A DNA stretch of 64,000 bases from contig JAVJTA010000015.1 of the NCBI GenBank assembly GCA_040219135.1, positions 310,001 to 374,000 of the forward strand. The letters run 5' to 3'. This document shows, piece after piece, positions 54,899 through 64,000 of the stretch. The position numbers and the translations under genes are program-made. The notes below the pieces were generated by a model that was given only the letters and a program-made list of their open reading frames with translations, made no database searches and was not told where the DNA came from. The stretch comes from UBA7803 sp040219135. GTDB taxonomy: Bacteria; Pseudomonadota; Gammaproteobacteria; Pseudomonadales; Azotimanducaceae. Position 1 is the first letter of the stretch. Each line of letters starts with the position of its first letter.

Positions 54899-55591
54899 TC
54901 AGCCGGAGCGACCCGTTGTCCGGCGGGGCTGAACGTCCCCTGGTTCGGCAAGAATCACGAGAGGCAGGGATGCCTGGAGCGAAAACGCCAGCCAGTTGGC
55001 TGTGCCGAGCAGCTTGAAGCCGTCTTCGAGCAGGTAGCTGTGCCAGGGCGATGCTTCTGGCAGGAAGTCGATGGACAGCGAGAGGGCAAAGCAGACCAGC
55101 GCTGTCAGAAGAAAGAACGCACTCGTGTCCGGATAGAGCCTGCGGAACCGCACGACTATCAGGAACAGCAGCACCCCGTAGACCGCGAACAGCACTCGTT
55201 CAGACGCGTTGAAGAAGCGCGGGAGGACGAACTCGTGGAGCATGAACAGGTCGTCGAGCATCAGTGCGGAGGACAGCAGGCCCAGCATCAGCAGGAAACG
55301 TATTGCGGGCCCGCGACGGCCCTGGTGGAGACCGAGCAGCGCGACGGCGAGAGGAACGGTAGCGGAGGCGCACCAGAGCAGGACGCCGATGTTCGAGATC
55401 ATGCCGATCCAGGGTGGCAGATGCGCCACCGCAGCAATGTCCCGCGTGAACTCGGAGATCGGCCGATCCGTCAGATGGCTGCCAAGTACCGCGGCGGCCA
55501 GGGCGACAGCGGGCAGCCCCCAGCAGACCAGCAACACCGTGGCACCGGGTGGCAGGAAGGCTCTGGCTGCTTGCTCCACGAGTTTGCTCAC
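54899..55591 (-). CDS. Polytopic membrane protein of unknown function
   Basis: 230 residues with about six hydrophobic helices (about 15-38, 58-85, 95-118, 125-150, 160-178, 195-215). A SSALMLDDLFMLHEFVLPRFF segment between helices has a conserved-looking DD-x3-LHE motif that might bind metal. No family recognised. Confidence 0.65.
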   Translation of the reverse strand: MSKLVEQAARAFLPPGATVLLVCWGLPAVALAAAVLGSHLTDRPISEFTRDIAAVAHLPPWIGMISNIGVLLWCASATVPLAVALLGLHQGRRGPAIRFLLMLGLLSSALMLDDLFMLHEFVLPRFFNASERVLFAVYGVLLFLIVVRFRRLYPDTSAFFLLTALVCFALSLSIDFLPEASPWHSYLLEDGFKLLGTANWLAFSLQASLPLVILAEPGDVQPRRTTGRSG

Positions 55592-55635
55592 GCTGCATAC
55601 CCAGTGGGGGTGATTCCGTCAGGCCGTCGTTTCTC

Positions 55636-56871
<1,236 letters not shown>

Positions 56872-56937
56872 GGCACCGCTACTCGACTTGGCACATCTCG
56901 ATGATAGGCCAATCGGGGACCCCGGGTCCGGGCGAGG

Positions 56938-57441
56938 TCAGCAGTCTGCCCGGATCCTGGCGTCGAGTTCCGCTTCGCGGCGCTCCAGCAGCGCCGCGCG
57001 GCGCACCGAGTAGCCCTTGCGGCGTTCGTCCCGGAGTGCGTCGAGCCGCGCACGGGCATTGCGGCAGCGCTCGATCCGGTTCCGCTGCCGGCGCGCGGAT
57101 TCGACCCGGGCCTGTCGTTGCGCCCGGTCCCGGGCGCGCAGCCGCTCCTGCCGTTCGCGCTGCAGAACGTCGAGTCGACGCCGCTCGGCCGCGCCGAGGG
57201 GTACGATCCTGACTGTCTGCAGCGCGTCGAGGTCGACCCGCCTGGCGCTGCCGACCGCCCCGCAGGGAAACTGGCTGAACCAGGGAATGCCGCGTTCACC
57301 CTCGCAGCGGTAGATGGCGCTGCGCGCCGGCGTGCTGCCGGTCGCCCGGGCATCGCCGGTCGGTGCGGCGCCGAGCGCGCTGGCGCTGGCCAACGCGGTG
57401 CTCAGCAGCAGGGTGGATGGCAGGAAGGACGGCAGCCGCAT
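56938..57441 (-). CDS. Exported coiled-coil protein (DUF4124-like N-terminus)
   Basis: 167 residues from the ATG at 57441. Signal peptide (MRLPSFLPSTLLLSTALASASALGA), a short YRCEGERGIPWFSQFPCG segment with two cysteines like DUF4124 domains (about 45-62), then a very Arg/Glu-rich coiled coil (about 80-165) ending in Cys. Unknown function; probably periplasmic. Confidence 0.65.
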   Translation of the reverse strand: MRLPSFLPSTLLLSTALASASALGAAPTGDARATGSTPARSAIYRCEGERGIPWFSQFPCGAVGSARRVDLDALQTVRIVPLGAAERRRLDVLQRERQERLRARDRAQRQARVESARRQRNRIERCRNARARLDALRDERRKGYSVRRAALLERREAELDARIRADC

Positions 57442-57490
57442 GGCACCATCCTGCACGCCGGGGCCGAGCGTCCCCAGGCGATGGTGGCGC

Positions 57491-57511
57491 GGCGTCGGGT
57501 GAGCCGACGCC
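57491..57511. terminator. Hairpin downstream of cysK
   Basis: GGCGTCGG-GTGAG-CCGACGCC, perfect 8-bp stem and 5-base loop, 8 bases past the cysK stop on the minus strand. No T-run, so it is either a weak or Rho-assisted terminator or an mRNA-stabilising hairpin. Confidence 0.5.
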
Positions 57512-57518
57512 GCTGTCG

Positions 57519-58472
57519 TTACTGCGCCGCCAGCCAGTCGTCGTCGGAGCCTTCGTTGATGCCCTCGAACATGAAGGTGGACAGATAGCGCTCGCCGGTG
57601 TCCGGCAGCATCACGCAGAACACGCTGCCGGGCTTGGCCTTCTCGGCCACCGGGATCGCGGCGGCCAGGGTCGACCCGCCCGACACGCCGGCGAAGATGC
57701 CTTCCTTCTGAGCCAGATGCAGCGCCATCTCCTTGCCGGCCTCCTGGCTTACCGGAACGATCTCGTCAGGAATGCTGCGGTCCAGTACCTTGGGAATGAA
57801 GTCCGGGGTCCAGCCCTGGATCATGTGCGGGTGCCACTCCTTGCCCGCCAGCAGAGAGGCCTGTTCGGGCTCGGCGGCGACGATCCGGATGTCCGGCCGC
57901 GCGGCCTTGAGCACGCGCCCGGCGCCGCTCAGGGTGCCGCCGGTGCCCCAGCCGGTGACCCAGTAGTCGAGCCGGCGGCCGGCGAAGTCCTCGAGGATCT
58001 CAGGACCGGTGGTGGATGCGTGATAGGCGGGATTGGCAGGGTTCTCGAACTGCCGGGCCAGGAACCAGCCATGCTGTTCGGCGATTTCCTCAGCGCGTTT
58101 CACCATGCCGGTACCGCGCTCCGCCGCCGGGGTCAGGATCACCTTGGCGCCGAGCGCGCGCATGATCTTGCGCCGTTCGATGGAGAACGTTTCCACCATG
58201 GTCGCCACGAACGGGTGTCCGGTGGCCGCGCACACCATGGCCAGCGCGATGCCGGTGTTGCCGGAGGTGGCTTCCACCACGGTCTGGCCGGGCTTCAGGG
58301 CGCCGGAGTCGTGGGCGTCCTTGATGATGGCGTAGGCCAGCCGGTCCTTTACCGACGACAGCGGGTTGAACGCCTCGACCTTGACGTACATCTCCACATG
58401 GTCGGGGCCGGTACGGTGGAGCCGCACGATCGGGGTGCGGCCGATGGTCTGCAGAATGTTGTCGTAGATCAT
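57519..58472 (-). CDS. cysK: Cysteine synthase A (O-acetylserine sulfhydrylase)
   Basis: 317 residues from the ATG at 58472 (MIYDNILQTIGRTPIVRL). PLP lysine in FNPLSSVKDRLA (Lys42), EATSGNTGIALAM phosphate/substrate loop, GWGTGGTLSGAGR glycine-rich PLP-phosphate cup. The C-terminus lacks CBS domains, so it is not cystathionine beta-synthase. Alone, between an esterase and a hypothetical gene. Confidence 0.93.
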   Translation of the reverse strand: MIYDNILQTIGRTPIVRLHRTGPDHVEMYVKVEAFNPLSSVKDRLAYAIIKDAHDSGALKPGQTVVEATSGNTGIALAMVCAATGHPFVATMVETFSIERRKIMRALGAKVILTPAAERGTGMVKRAEEIAEQHGWFLARQFENPANPAYHASTTGPEILEDFAGRRLDYWVTGWGTGGTLSGAGRVLKAARPDIRIVAAEPEQASLLAGKEWHPHMIQGWTPDFIPKVLDRSIPDEIVPVSQEAGKEMALHLAQKEGIFAGVSGGSTLAAAIPVAEKAKPGSVFCVMLPDTGERYLSTFMFEGINEGSDDDWLAAQ

Positions 58473-58524
58473 GAGATTGCTCCGCTTACGCTTTCTGGGA
58501 ATATCCGAAACGAGTGGCAACGTC

Positions 58525-59448
58525 TCAGTCGAGTCGACGCGCCAGCGCGTCTGTCGCCTCCTGCATGGCGGGCCGGGCGGCGGCGACGGCGTCCTGCATG
58601 CCGAAGAATCCGTGAATCAGGCCGTCGTACCGGGTCAGGGTGACGGCGGCGCCCGCGCCTTCCAGCGCTCGTGCGTACGCCTCTCCTTCGTCGCGCAACG
58701 GGTCGAACTCGGCGGTCTGGACCAGCGCCGGCGGCAGTCCTGCCAGTGAGTCTGCGGCCAGCGGTGCCGCATAGGGTTCGCTTCGCTGCTTCAGGTCCGG
58801 CACGTACTGATCCCAGAACCACTCCATGCCGCGGCGGCTGAGCAGGTAGCCGGTACCGTTATCGCGATACGAGGCGGTAGCGAAGTCAGCGGCGGTGACC
58901 GGGTAGATGAGCAGCTGGAAACACAGCGCCGGGCCGCCCCGGTCCCGGGCCATCAGCGCCACCGCGGCGGCCAGATTGGCGCCGGCGCTGTCGCCGCCCA
59001 CGGCGATGCGGTCCGGATCCACGCCGAGTTCTCCTGCATGTTCGGCGACCCAGCGGGTGGCGGCGTAGCAGTCTTCGGCCGCGCCCGGGTAGGTGGTCTC
59101 CGGAGCCCGCCGGTAGTCCACGGCAATCACCGTGACGCCTGCGCCGCGACACAGTCGTCGGCAGGTCTCGTCGTGGCTGTCGAGATCGCCGATCACCCAG
59201 CCGCCGCCGTGAAAATACACCAGCGCGCCGCGTCGGGCGGGAGCCGCTGGCCGGTACAGACGCAGCGGCAGATCTTCGTCGGGTCCGGGAATGGTGCGGT
59301 CCTGCACCTCACCCACCGGCGTCGGTACGTCCGGCGGGGGTGTCAGCTGCAGGTTCCGCGCTTCCTCCGGGGTGAGGTCGGCAATGTCCTGCATGCCCAG
59401 GCTCTCGAGCAGATCAAGAAGGTTCCTGGTATCGGTATCCAGAGGCAC
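58525..59448 (-). CDS. Alpha/beta hydrolase, hormone-sensitive-lipase family esterase
   Basis: 307 residues from a GTG at 59448 with GGGGAGA seven bases upstream (the in-frame TTG at 59478 is less likely). Oxyanion-hole motif YFHGGGWVIG (78-87), nucleophile Ser154 in AVGGDSAGANLA, acid in AEFDPLRDEGEAYA and His in DGLIHGFFGM. Carboxylesterase on short acyl chains; natural substrate unknown. Confidence 0.9.
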   Translation of the reverse strand: MPLDTDTRNLLDLLESLGMQDIADLTPEEARNLQLTPPPDVPTPVGEVQDRTIPGPDEDLPLRLYRPAAPARRGALVYFHGGGWVIGDLDSHDETCRRLCRGAGVTVIAVDYRRAPETTYPGAAEDCYAATRWVAEHAGELGVDPDRIAVGGDSAGANLAAAVALMARDRGGPALCFQLLIYPVTAADFATASYRDNGTGYLLSRRGMEWFWDQYVPDLKQRSEPYAAPLAADSLAGLPPALVQTAEFDPLRDEGEAYARALEGAGAAVTLTRYDGLIHGFFGMQDAVAAARPAMQEATDALARRLD

Positions 59449-59526
59449 TGGCCGTCTCCCCGATGGTTGGGAGCGCAACCATAACGCACGGCCGGTGCAG
59501 GCGGAAGCGGGGCCCTCTTGGCCCCC

Positions 59527-60102
59527 TCAGCCGCGCGGTATCCGGCCCATCAGGTAGAACTCCTCATTGGGCGTCATGTCGGTGAGGTGCGCCATGCGGT
59601 TGGACAGCGCGAACAGTCCGGTGATGGCGCCGATGTCCCAGATGTCCTCGTCGGCAAAGCCGGCTTCGCGCAGGGCCTCGAGGTCTGCGTTGCCCACGCT
59701 CTGCGGCCGCGTGGCAAGGGTTACGGCGAAATCGAGCATGGTACGCTGGCGGGCGGAGATCTCAGCGCTGCGGTAGTTGCTCGCAAGCTGATCGGCGATG
59801 CGCGGGTTCTTGGCGTAGATGCGCAGGATGGCGCCGTGGGCGATCACGCAGTAGCTGCAGTCGTTGGCGGCGCTGGTGGCCACCACGATCATTTCCCGTT
59901 CCGCCTTGGTGAGGCCGCCGCTACGGTTCATCAGCGCGTCGTGGTAGGCGAAGAACGCGCGGAACTCGTCGGGCCGGTGCGCCAGGGTCAGGAACACGTT
60001 GGGCACGAATCCCGACTTCTCCTGAACCTCCCCGATGCGCTGGCGCACGTCGTCGGGCAGCTCGGCAAGCTCGGGAACGGGAAAGCGGCTTGGGGGTTTC
60101 AT
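59527..60102 (-). CDS. AhpD-like/carboxymuconolactone decarboxylase family peroxidase-related protein
   Basis: 191 residues. The all-helical CMD fold has the AhpD redox motif DCSYCVIAHG (Cys82, Cys85, His89), and the length fits the uncharacterised peroxidase-related enzyme subgroup. Probably a thiol-peroxide defence protein. Start preceded by a GGAG site; 12 bases after the DmpA-type gene and likely co-transcribed. Confidence 0.88.
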   Translation of the reverse strand: MKPPSRFPVPELAELPDDVRQRIGEVQEKSGFVPNVFLTLAHRPDEFRAFFAYHDALMNRSGGLTKAEREMIVVATSAANDCSYCVIAHGAILRIYAKNPRIADQLASNYRSAEISARQRTMLDFAVTLATRPQSVGNADLEALREAGFADEDIWDIGAITGLFALSNRMAHLTDMTPNEEFYLMGRIPRG

Positions 60103-60114
60103 GGCACAGGCTCC

Positions 60115-61302
60115 TCAATCGATCCGCCCCGGGGGCAGATGGGAACCCCAGAACAGGCTGTTGTACTTGCGCAGGACGCGCAGCACCTCGTCCTGGGGGA
60201 TGGCTTTCAGGGTGCCGCGACTGCTGCTCACGGCGGTGGCCGTGAACAGAGCGTTGTAGACCGCTTCCTCAGTGGCTTCGGCGGTGGCGGCGAACAGCGG
60301 CGACATGGCGGCGTTGACCAGCGAGGGCGCGTCCACCGGCTTCTCGGAGTGACGCGGCCGGCGCACCCTGGGATGCGTGGAGAAGGCGATGACGTAGTCG
60401 CCCGAGCCGTTGTGGGCAAACGAACCGGTGCGGGCAAGACCCATGATCGCGCGGCGCGACAGGCGGTCCAGATTGCGCGACTCGAGCGGCGCGTCTGTGG
60501 CGAGCACGATCATGATCGAGCCGTCCTCGCGGTCGTCGGCGGGCGTTCTCCAGTCGAGCGCATGCTGGTAGGGGAACTGGTTCAGCTCGCGGCCGACCGG
60601 AGCGCTGTTGACGGTCAGGTTGCCGCCGAAGTTGGTCTGCACGAGCACGCCGATGGTCCAGCCGCCGAGGCTGGGTGGCAGCTTCCGCGAACTGCTGCCT
60701 ATGCCCCCTTTCCAGCCGAAGGCCTGGGTGCCGGTGCCGGCGCCGATGGAGCCCTCCAGTACCGGCCCGTCGTGGGCACCGTTGAGCGCCTCGTAGACGT
60801 GATTCAGTCCCACCGGATCGGCCCACATGTTGCTCACCTGGGAGTCGTTGGTCTCGCCCACCACCGGGTTGATGGTGTGCTCGCCCATGCCGGGCTGGTC
60901 GTACATCCAGGCGACCAGCCCCTGCGCCGCGCGCCACACGCACAGGGTGCAGGTGAGCAGGATGGGGGTCTCGATCTCGCCGAACTCCTGCACCTGGGTG
61001 GTGCCGATGATCTTGCCGTAGCCGTTGCCGACGTGAATCCAGGCCGGCACCGGATGGGTGTAGAGATTGCCGGGGGCGGGAATGATGGCGGTGACGCCGG
61101 TGCGGATGTCGTCACCCTGAATGATGGTGGAGTGGCCGACCTTGACGCCAGCGACGTCGGTGATCGCGTTGTACTCGCCGGTGGGAAAGACCCCCACCGC
61201 GATGCCGAGGTCGCGTACCCGCTCCCCCGCTGCCGTCGGTGCGACCAGCACCGTCGTCAGGAGCAGCGCGAGCGCGGACCGCCCGAACACCCGTACAACC
61301 AT
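60115..61302 (-). CDS. DmpA-type (P1/S58) aminopeptidase, exported
   Basis: 395 residues from the ATG at 61302, with a signal peptide (VFGRSALALLLTTVLVAPTAAG). The N-terminal-nucleophile family marks are AITDVAGVKVGHSTI, GAGTGTQAFGWKGGIGSSSR, GGWTIGVLVQTNFG and the self-cleavage site DGSIMIVLATDAPL (Gly261-Ser262), whose Ser becomes the nucleophile of the beta chain. Cleaves N-terminal D- or L-residues or beta-peptides. The signal peptide puts it in the periplasm, unlike the cytoplasmic type enzyme. Confidence 0.88.
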   Translation of the reverse strand: MVVRVFGRSALALLLTTVLVAPTAAGERVRDLGIAVGVFPTGEYNAITDVAGVKVGHSTIIQGDDIRTGVTAIIPAPGNLYTHPVPAWIHVGNGYGKIIGTTQVQEFGEIETPILLTCTLCVWRAAQGLVAWMYDQPGMGEHTINPVVGETNDSQVSNMWADPVGLNHVYEALNGAHDGPVLEGSIGAGTGTQAFGWKGGIGSSSRKLPPSLGGWTIGVLVQTNFGGNLTVNSAPVGRELNQFPYQHALDWRTPADDREDGSIMIVLATDAPLESRNLDRLSRRAIMGLARTGSFAHNGSGDYVIAFSTHPRVRRPRHSEKPVDAPSLVNAAMSPLFAATAEATEEAVYNALFTATAVSSSRGTLKAIPQDEVLRVLRKYNSLFWGSHLPPGRID

Positions 61303-61370
61303 AGCCCACCGTCGCCGTCCGATTCGGCGCCAAGGATGGCACAGGGTCAGGGCGCCTGTCCGCAGTCCGA

Positions 61371-61697
61371 TCAGCCGGCTTCTTCCTCCAGGACCAGCCA
61401 CCAGGCACCGATGCCCAGTGCCAGCGCGCCGACGACCAGGGCGCCGTCGTTCCAGGTGCCGGGCGCCTGGGCGCCGATTGCCGTGATCAGGGCAGTCACG
61501 GCCGGCCGTGCGGAGTTCAGGCCCACGATCACGCCGACGCCGGCGCCGGCGCCTAGCACCAGGCGGCGCCAGAACTGGCGGCGGCGGATGCGGGCGATCA
61601 CCCGTTCGGCGACGTCCGGTGCCGGCGATCGCGCCTGGTCGGCGGCGAAGGCTTCACGCAGGAGGATGTCCAGCGGGTCGCGATCCGGTTCAGTCAT
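61371..61697 (-). CDS. Small membrane protein, probable anti-sigma partner
   Basis: 108 residues. Cytoplasmic N-terminus (LREAFAADQARSPAPDVAERVIARIRRRQFWRRL) followed by two hydrophobic helices (about 47-62 and 85-105). No zinc motif. Its start overlaps the ECF sigma stop by 8 bases, which is why an anti-sigma role is suggested. Confidence 0.55.
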   Translation of the reverse strand: MTEPDRDPLDILLREAFAADQARSPAPDVAERVIARIRRRQFWRRLVLGAGAGVGVIVGLNSARPAVTALITAIGAQAPGTWNDGALVVGALALGIGAWWLVLEEEAG

Positions 61698-62238
61698 GAT
61701 CGACCTCGATGTTGAAACGGCGGCGGATTTTCTCCTTGGCGCGGTGGATCTGCGACTTCACCGTGCCCACCGACGCGCCCAGCATGTCGGCGATGTCGCC
61801 GGCACTCAAGCCCGCTCCGTAGCTGAGGATCAGCAGGTCGCGTTCTTCGGCGGAGACCGCGGCGAGCAGGCGCTCCAGATCCGGCACCTCTTCGGCGAGC
61901 GGCGGTCCCGTCAGGGCCGCGTCTGCAGCGCCGGCCATGTGGGGATCGTCCAGGGACTGGTCGGCGCCGGGCCGACGCCGCCGGTGCTGCAGAAACACGT
62001 TGTAGGCGAGCTTGGACAACCAGCCGCCGAAAGCGCCCCGGCCCTGAAAGCTGCCGAGCTTGCGCCACGCGCGCAGAAACGTCTCCTGGCACAGTTCTTC
62101 GGCCGTGCCCGGATCCCGGGTGAAGCGCCGCAGCAGATGGAAGATGCGTTTCTCGTGGCGTCGCATGAGCGTTTCGAAGGCGTCACTGTCGCCCAGCGTC
62201 GCCGCCTGGCTGACCAGCATTTCGTCACTCGGCTCCAC
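61690..62238 (-). CDS. ECF-type RNA polymerase sigma factor (RpoE-like)
   Basis: 182 residues. Region 2 (FETLMRRHEKRIFHLLRRFTRDPGTAEELCQETFLRAWRKLGSFQG, about 21-66; contains the DxxLCQETF-type polymerase-binding stretch) and region 4 (LAAVSAEERDLLILSYGAGLSAGDIADMLGASVGTVKSQIHRAKEKIRRRF). First-class RpoE-like architecture; operon of three: sigma, membrane partner, and the downstream-oriented membrane protein is upstream at 62252. Confidence 0.9.
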   Translation of the reverse strand: MEPSDEMLVSQAATLGDSDAFETLMRRHEKRIFHLLRRFTRDPGTAEELCQETFLRAWRKLGSFQGRGAFGGWLSKLAYNVFLQHRRRRPGADQSLDDPHMAGAADAALTGPPLAEEVPDLERLLAAVSAEERDLLILSYGAGLSAGDIADMLGASVGTVKSQIHRAKEKIRRRFNIEVDHD

Positions 62239-62251
62239 CGCGCGATTCGGC

Positions 62252-62602
62252 TCAACCGGTATTGCGGGAACTGAATCGCCACAGGGCCAGGTAGGCGATA
62301 CCCAGCATCAGTGGAAACGCGGCCACGCCGAACGCATCCGGTTCGTCGGCCACCAGCGCGAGCGTCCCGAACGCGGCGGCGAGCGCCAGCCACAGCACGC
62401 CCTTGCGAAGGTCCCGCTGGCCACCGGTGGCGACGTCGCCGGCCAGCACCTCGAGGACCTCCGGCGTCAGCTCCTGGCCGCGCTCCATGGCCACCCGGAC
62501 CGTCTGCTGCACCGCCTGTCGGGACCGATAACGGAAAAAGAAATAGCTGCCGATCACCAGCCCGATGGTGAGAAACAGCACGATGGGAACCAGATCTTCC
62601 AC
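62252..62602 (-). CDS. Small three-helix membrane protein
   Basis: 116 residues from a GTG at 62602 with AGGAG well placed upstream. Three hydrophobic segments (about 4-22, 67-83, 90-108) and a basic cytoplasmic loop (RYRSRQAVQQTVRVAMERGQELTPEVLEVL), like DUF6249-type proteins that accompany ECF sigma genes. The stop lies 13 bases before the sigma start, so it is the first gene of that operon. Confidence 0.7.
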   Translation of the reverse strand: MEDLVPIVLFLTIGLVIGSYFFFRYRSRQAVQQTVRVAMERGQELTPEVLEVLAGDVATGGQRDLRKGVLWLALAAAFGTLALVADEPDAFGVAAFPLMLGIAYLALWRFSSRNTG

Positions 62603-62681
62603 GCCCGTCTCCTGTTGCCTTTTTGTGGTTCGTACCCGGGTAGATACCCGGTTCGGGCGAAACGGTTGCATCCGCAGCGGG

Positions 62682-63602
62682 TCAGGGCTCCTCGGTGCCG
62701 CCGCCGAACACGACCCGGGCCGGCGCGACGATCAGCGGGTCCGGGGCCGGGGCCGCGTCCGGGTCCTTGTCCGCGTAGTCGAAGCGGTTCAGCACCAGGC
62801 GCATGGTGTTCAGCCGCGCCCGCAGCTTGTCCTCGGCCTTGATGATGGTCCAGGGCGCTTCGTCGCTGTCGGTGAGCTGAAAGGTCGATTCCTTGGCGCT
62901 GGTGTAGGCGTCCCACTTGCGCTGGGCTTCCAGGTCCACGGGAGACAGCTTCCATTGCTTGAGGGGGTTGGTCTGGCGCTCGCGGAAGCGACGGGCCTGC
63001 TCTTCGCGGCTCACCGAGAGATAGATCTTGATCAGGTCGATGCCGCTGGAAACCAGCATTTTCTCGAAGATCGGCGCCTGCCGGGTGAATTCCCAGTATT
63101 CCTGCTCGGTGCAGAATCCCATCACCCGCTCGACGCCGGCGCGGTTGTACCAGGAGCGGTCGAAGAACACCATTTCCCCCGACGACGGCAGATGATCGGT
63201 GTAGCGCTGGAAGTACCACTGGCCGCGCTCGACGTCCGTCGGCTTCTCCAGGGCAACGACCCGGGCGCCGCGCGGATTGAGGTTTTCCATGAGCCGCTTG
63301 ATCGTGCTGCCCTTGCCGGCGGCGTCGCGGCCTTCGAACAGCAGCACGACCTTGCGGCCGGTATCCTTGATCCAGTTCTGCAGCTTCACCATCTCGATCT
63401 GCAGCCGCAGCTTTTCCCGGTAGTAGTCCTTGATGCCCAGGCGATCGGGATAAGGGTACAGGCCGGTGCTGAAGTAGCGGCGGATGGTGGCGCCGTCTGC
63501 GGCGTCGTGGGCCAGGGGTGCCGCGTTGAAGATCGGCTCGTGACTTTCCTCCGGCTCCAGCGTGTCGAGCAGATAGTCATACCAGTCGGTCCCGGTGCTC
63601 AA
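62682..63602 (-). CDS. ppk2: Polyphosphate kinase 2
   Basis: 306 residues. P-loop kinase: Walker A FEGRDAAGKGST (89-100), Walker B-like VFFDRSWYNRAGVERVMGF (about 145-163), and the lid/Arg motif REEQARRFRERQTNPLKQWKLSP. PPK2 enzymes phosphorylate nucleoside mono- or diphosphates with polyphosphate; the FDRSWYNRAG form is general for the family, and the substrate class (I, II or III) cannot be fixed. Upstream gap holds a 14-bp tandem repeat. Confidence 0.93.
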   Translation of the reverse strand: MSTGTDWYDYLLDTLEPEESHEPIFNAAPLAHDAADGATIRRYFSTGLYPYPDRLGIKDYYREKLRLQIEMVKLQNWIKDTGRKVVLLFEGRDAAGKGSTIKRLMENLNPRGARVVALEKPTDVERGQWYFQRYTDHLPSSGEMVFFDRSWYNRAGVERVMGFCTEQEYWEFTRQAPIFEKMLVSSGIDLIKIYLSVSREEQARRFRERQTNPLKQWKLSPVDLEAQRKWDAYTSAKESTFQLTDSDEAPWTIIKAEDKLRARLNTMRLVLNRFDYADKDPDAAPAPDPLIVAPARVVFGGGTEEP

Positions 63603-63889
63603 GCGTGCTTCCGTATTTGCAAAGGGGCGTCGAAGCCCGTGATGTCGATGCGAAGTGCCGCCAGTGTACTGCGGGTCTGCCGGGGCGGCGATGCCGTCGC
63701 GGCGATGCCGTCGCGGCGACGCCGTGACGCACCTGCCTGGTGCGCGCTTGCACGATTGACTGGCACGGGGTCCCCGGCACCGCGCTAAGTGTCTGATTTG
63801 GCGGCGCTGCTGCCCGTTTCGCGGATGGCATGCCGGTTGCTGCGCCTAAAGTGGCAAACTGGGAAGGAGGGCGAGCAGGATGCAGGATC
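63603..63889. other. ppk2-lipoprotein divergent intergenic region
   Basis: 287 bases with a 14-bp tandem repeat, and at 63657-63673 an imperfect palindrome CCGC-CAGTGTACT-GCGG whose AGTGTACTGCG part equals one arm of the repeat at 1162-1172. No ORF with coding character; the minus-strand frame 63577-63987 is compositionally like shadow sequence. Confidence 0.5.
63685..63726. repeat. Three-unit 14-bp tandem repeat upstream of ppk2
   Basis: GCGGCGATGCCGTC at 63685-63698 and 63699-63712, then GCGGCGACGCCGTG at 63713-63726. It sits in the 287-base gap between ppk2 and the lipoprotein gene, about 85-125 bases upstream of the ppk2 ATG. Confidence 0.85.
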
Positions 63890-64000
63890 ATGATCAGACA
63901 GAGTCGAGCCTTTCCCCCTGTCGCGACTCCCCTAATCGCGACGCTGGTACTTCTGGCGTTTTGCGGTTGCTCCACCACTCCTGGCACGCCGCTGCAGCAG
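63890..64000 (+). CDS. Lipoprotein, N-terminal end only (runs off right edge)
   Basis: 37 visible codons from the ATG at 63890: signal peptide with hydrophobic core PLIATLVLLAF and a lipobox-like FCGC ending at Cys27, then STTPGTPLQQ. GGAGGG and AGGA stretches lie upstream. The function cannot be told from this fragment. Confidence 0.6.
   Translation, partial: MIRQSRAFPPVATPLIATLVLLAFCGCSTTPGTPLQQ

Noticed and set aside
59518..62274. 918-codon plus-strand open frame
   Set aside because: It runs antisense to four well-supported genes (AhpD-like, DmpA-type, two sigma-operon genes) and has shadow-frame composition; long antisense frames are common at this GC content.
63577..63987. 136-codon minus-strand ORF upstream of ppk2
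   Set aside because: Overlaps the lipoprotein signal-peptide frame and the tandem repeats; no coding features.

Overview
The window is GC-rich, densely coded bacterial chromosome, and every recognisable gene points to a gammaproteobacterium. Several blocks keep gene orders known from Pseudomonas or E. coli: cyaA / argH / algZ-algR-hemC-hemD-hemX-hemY; fre / rho / trxA / ppx / hemB; rsd(algQ) next to dsbB; and pckA-hslO-hslR-yrfG / nudE-cysQ. A complete ectoine operon with its MarR-type regulator and a dedicated aspartokinase indicates a halotolerant or marine lifestyle. The genus cannot be named from what is visible. No rRNA, tRNA, CRISPR array, prophage or insertion sequence was found.

Layout. 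1-13.7 kb: the end of class I adenylate cyclase, arginine biosynthesis, the AlgZ/AlgR-type regulatory pair fused by 4-bp overlaps to the haem genes, then flavin reductase, Rho, thioredoxin, exopolyphosphatase and HemB. 13.7-18.9 kb: a TVP38 membrane protein with a mercuric-reductase-like flavoprotein, a TetR regulator, and an ECF sigma / anti-sigma-like / exported two-PDZ operon. 18.9-29.4 kb: YheS-type ABC-F ATPase, an orphan ParA, a WD40-type exported protein, Rsd, DsbB, a quinone oxidoreductase, a FliL-like protein, AcpH, GshA and PckA. 29.5-37.2 kb: redox/heat chaperones HslO and HslR, YrfG, NudE, CysQ, a DUF35-thiolase pair, a 370-bp gene-poor gap carrying a strong LexA-box match, and PdxH. 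36.1-45.3 kb: an RND efflux pair, LysE exporter, UspA, a LysR-controlled azoR-pirin pair, and a 43-codon membrane ORF with a structured leader. 45.4-54.9 kb: a phytanoyl-CoA dioxygenase-like enzyme, PanE-like reductase, EctR-ectABC-ask, and groESL whose GroEL ends in a histidine-rich tail. 54.9-63.6 kb: a mostly minus-strand run with P450, CysK, esterase, AhpD-like protein, DmpA-type peptidase, a second ECF sigma operon and PPK2. A lipoprotein gene begins at the right edge.

Themes: envelope/stress signalling (two ECF operons, AlgZR, UspA, RpoH-type promoter), thiol and quinone redox defence (TrxA, DsbB, GshA, Hsp33, AzoR, pirin, Qor), osmoprotection (ectoine) and polyphosphate turnover (Ppx, PPK2 but no ppk1 beside ppx). 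The observations most worth following are the leader at 44.68-44.75 kb with CsrA/RsmA-type hairpins, the LexA-box locus at 35.2 kb, the His-tailed GroEL, the duplicated TGTACTGCGCCACT palindrome, and the ectA leader (EctR-like operator plus a 29-codon upstream ORF overlapping ectA).
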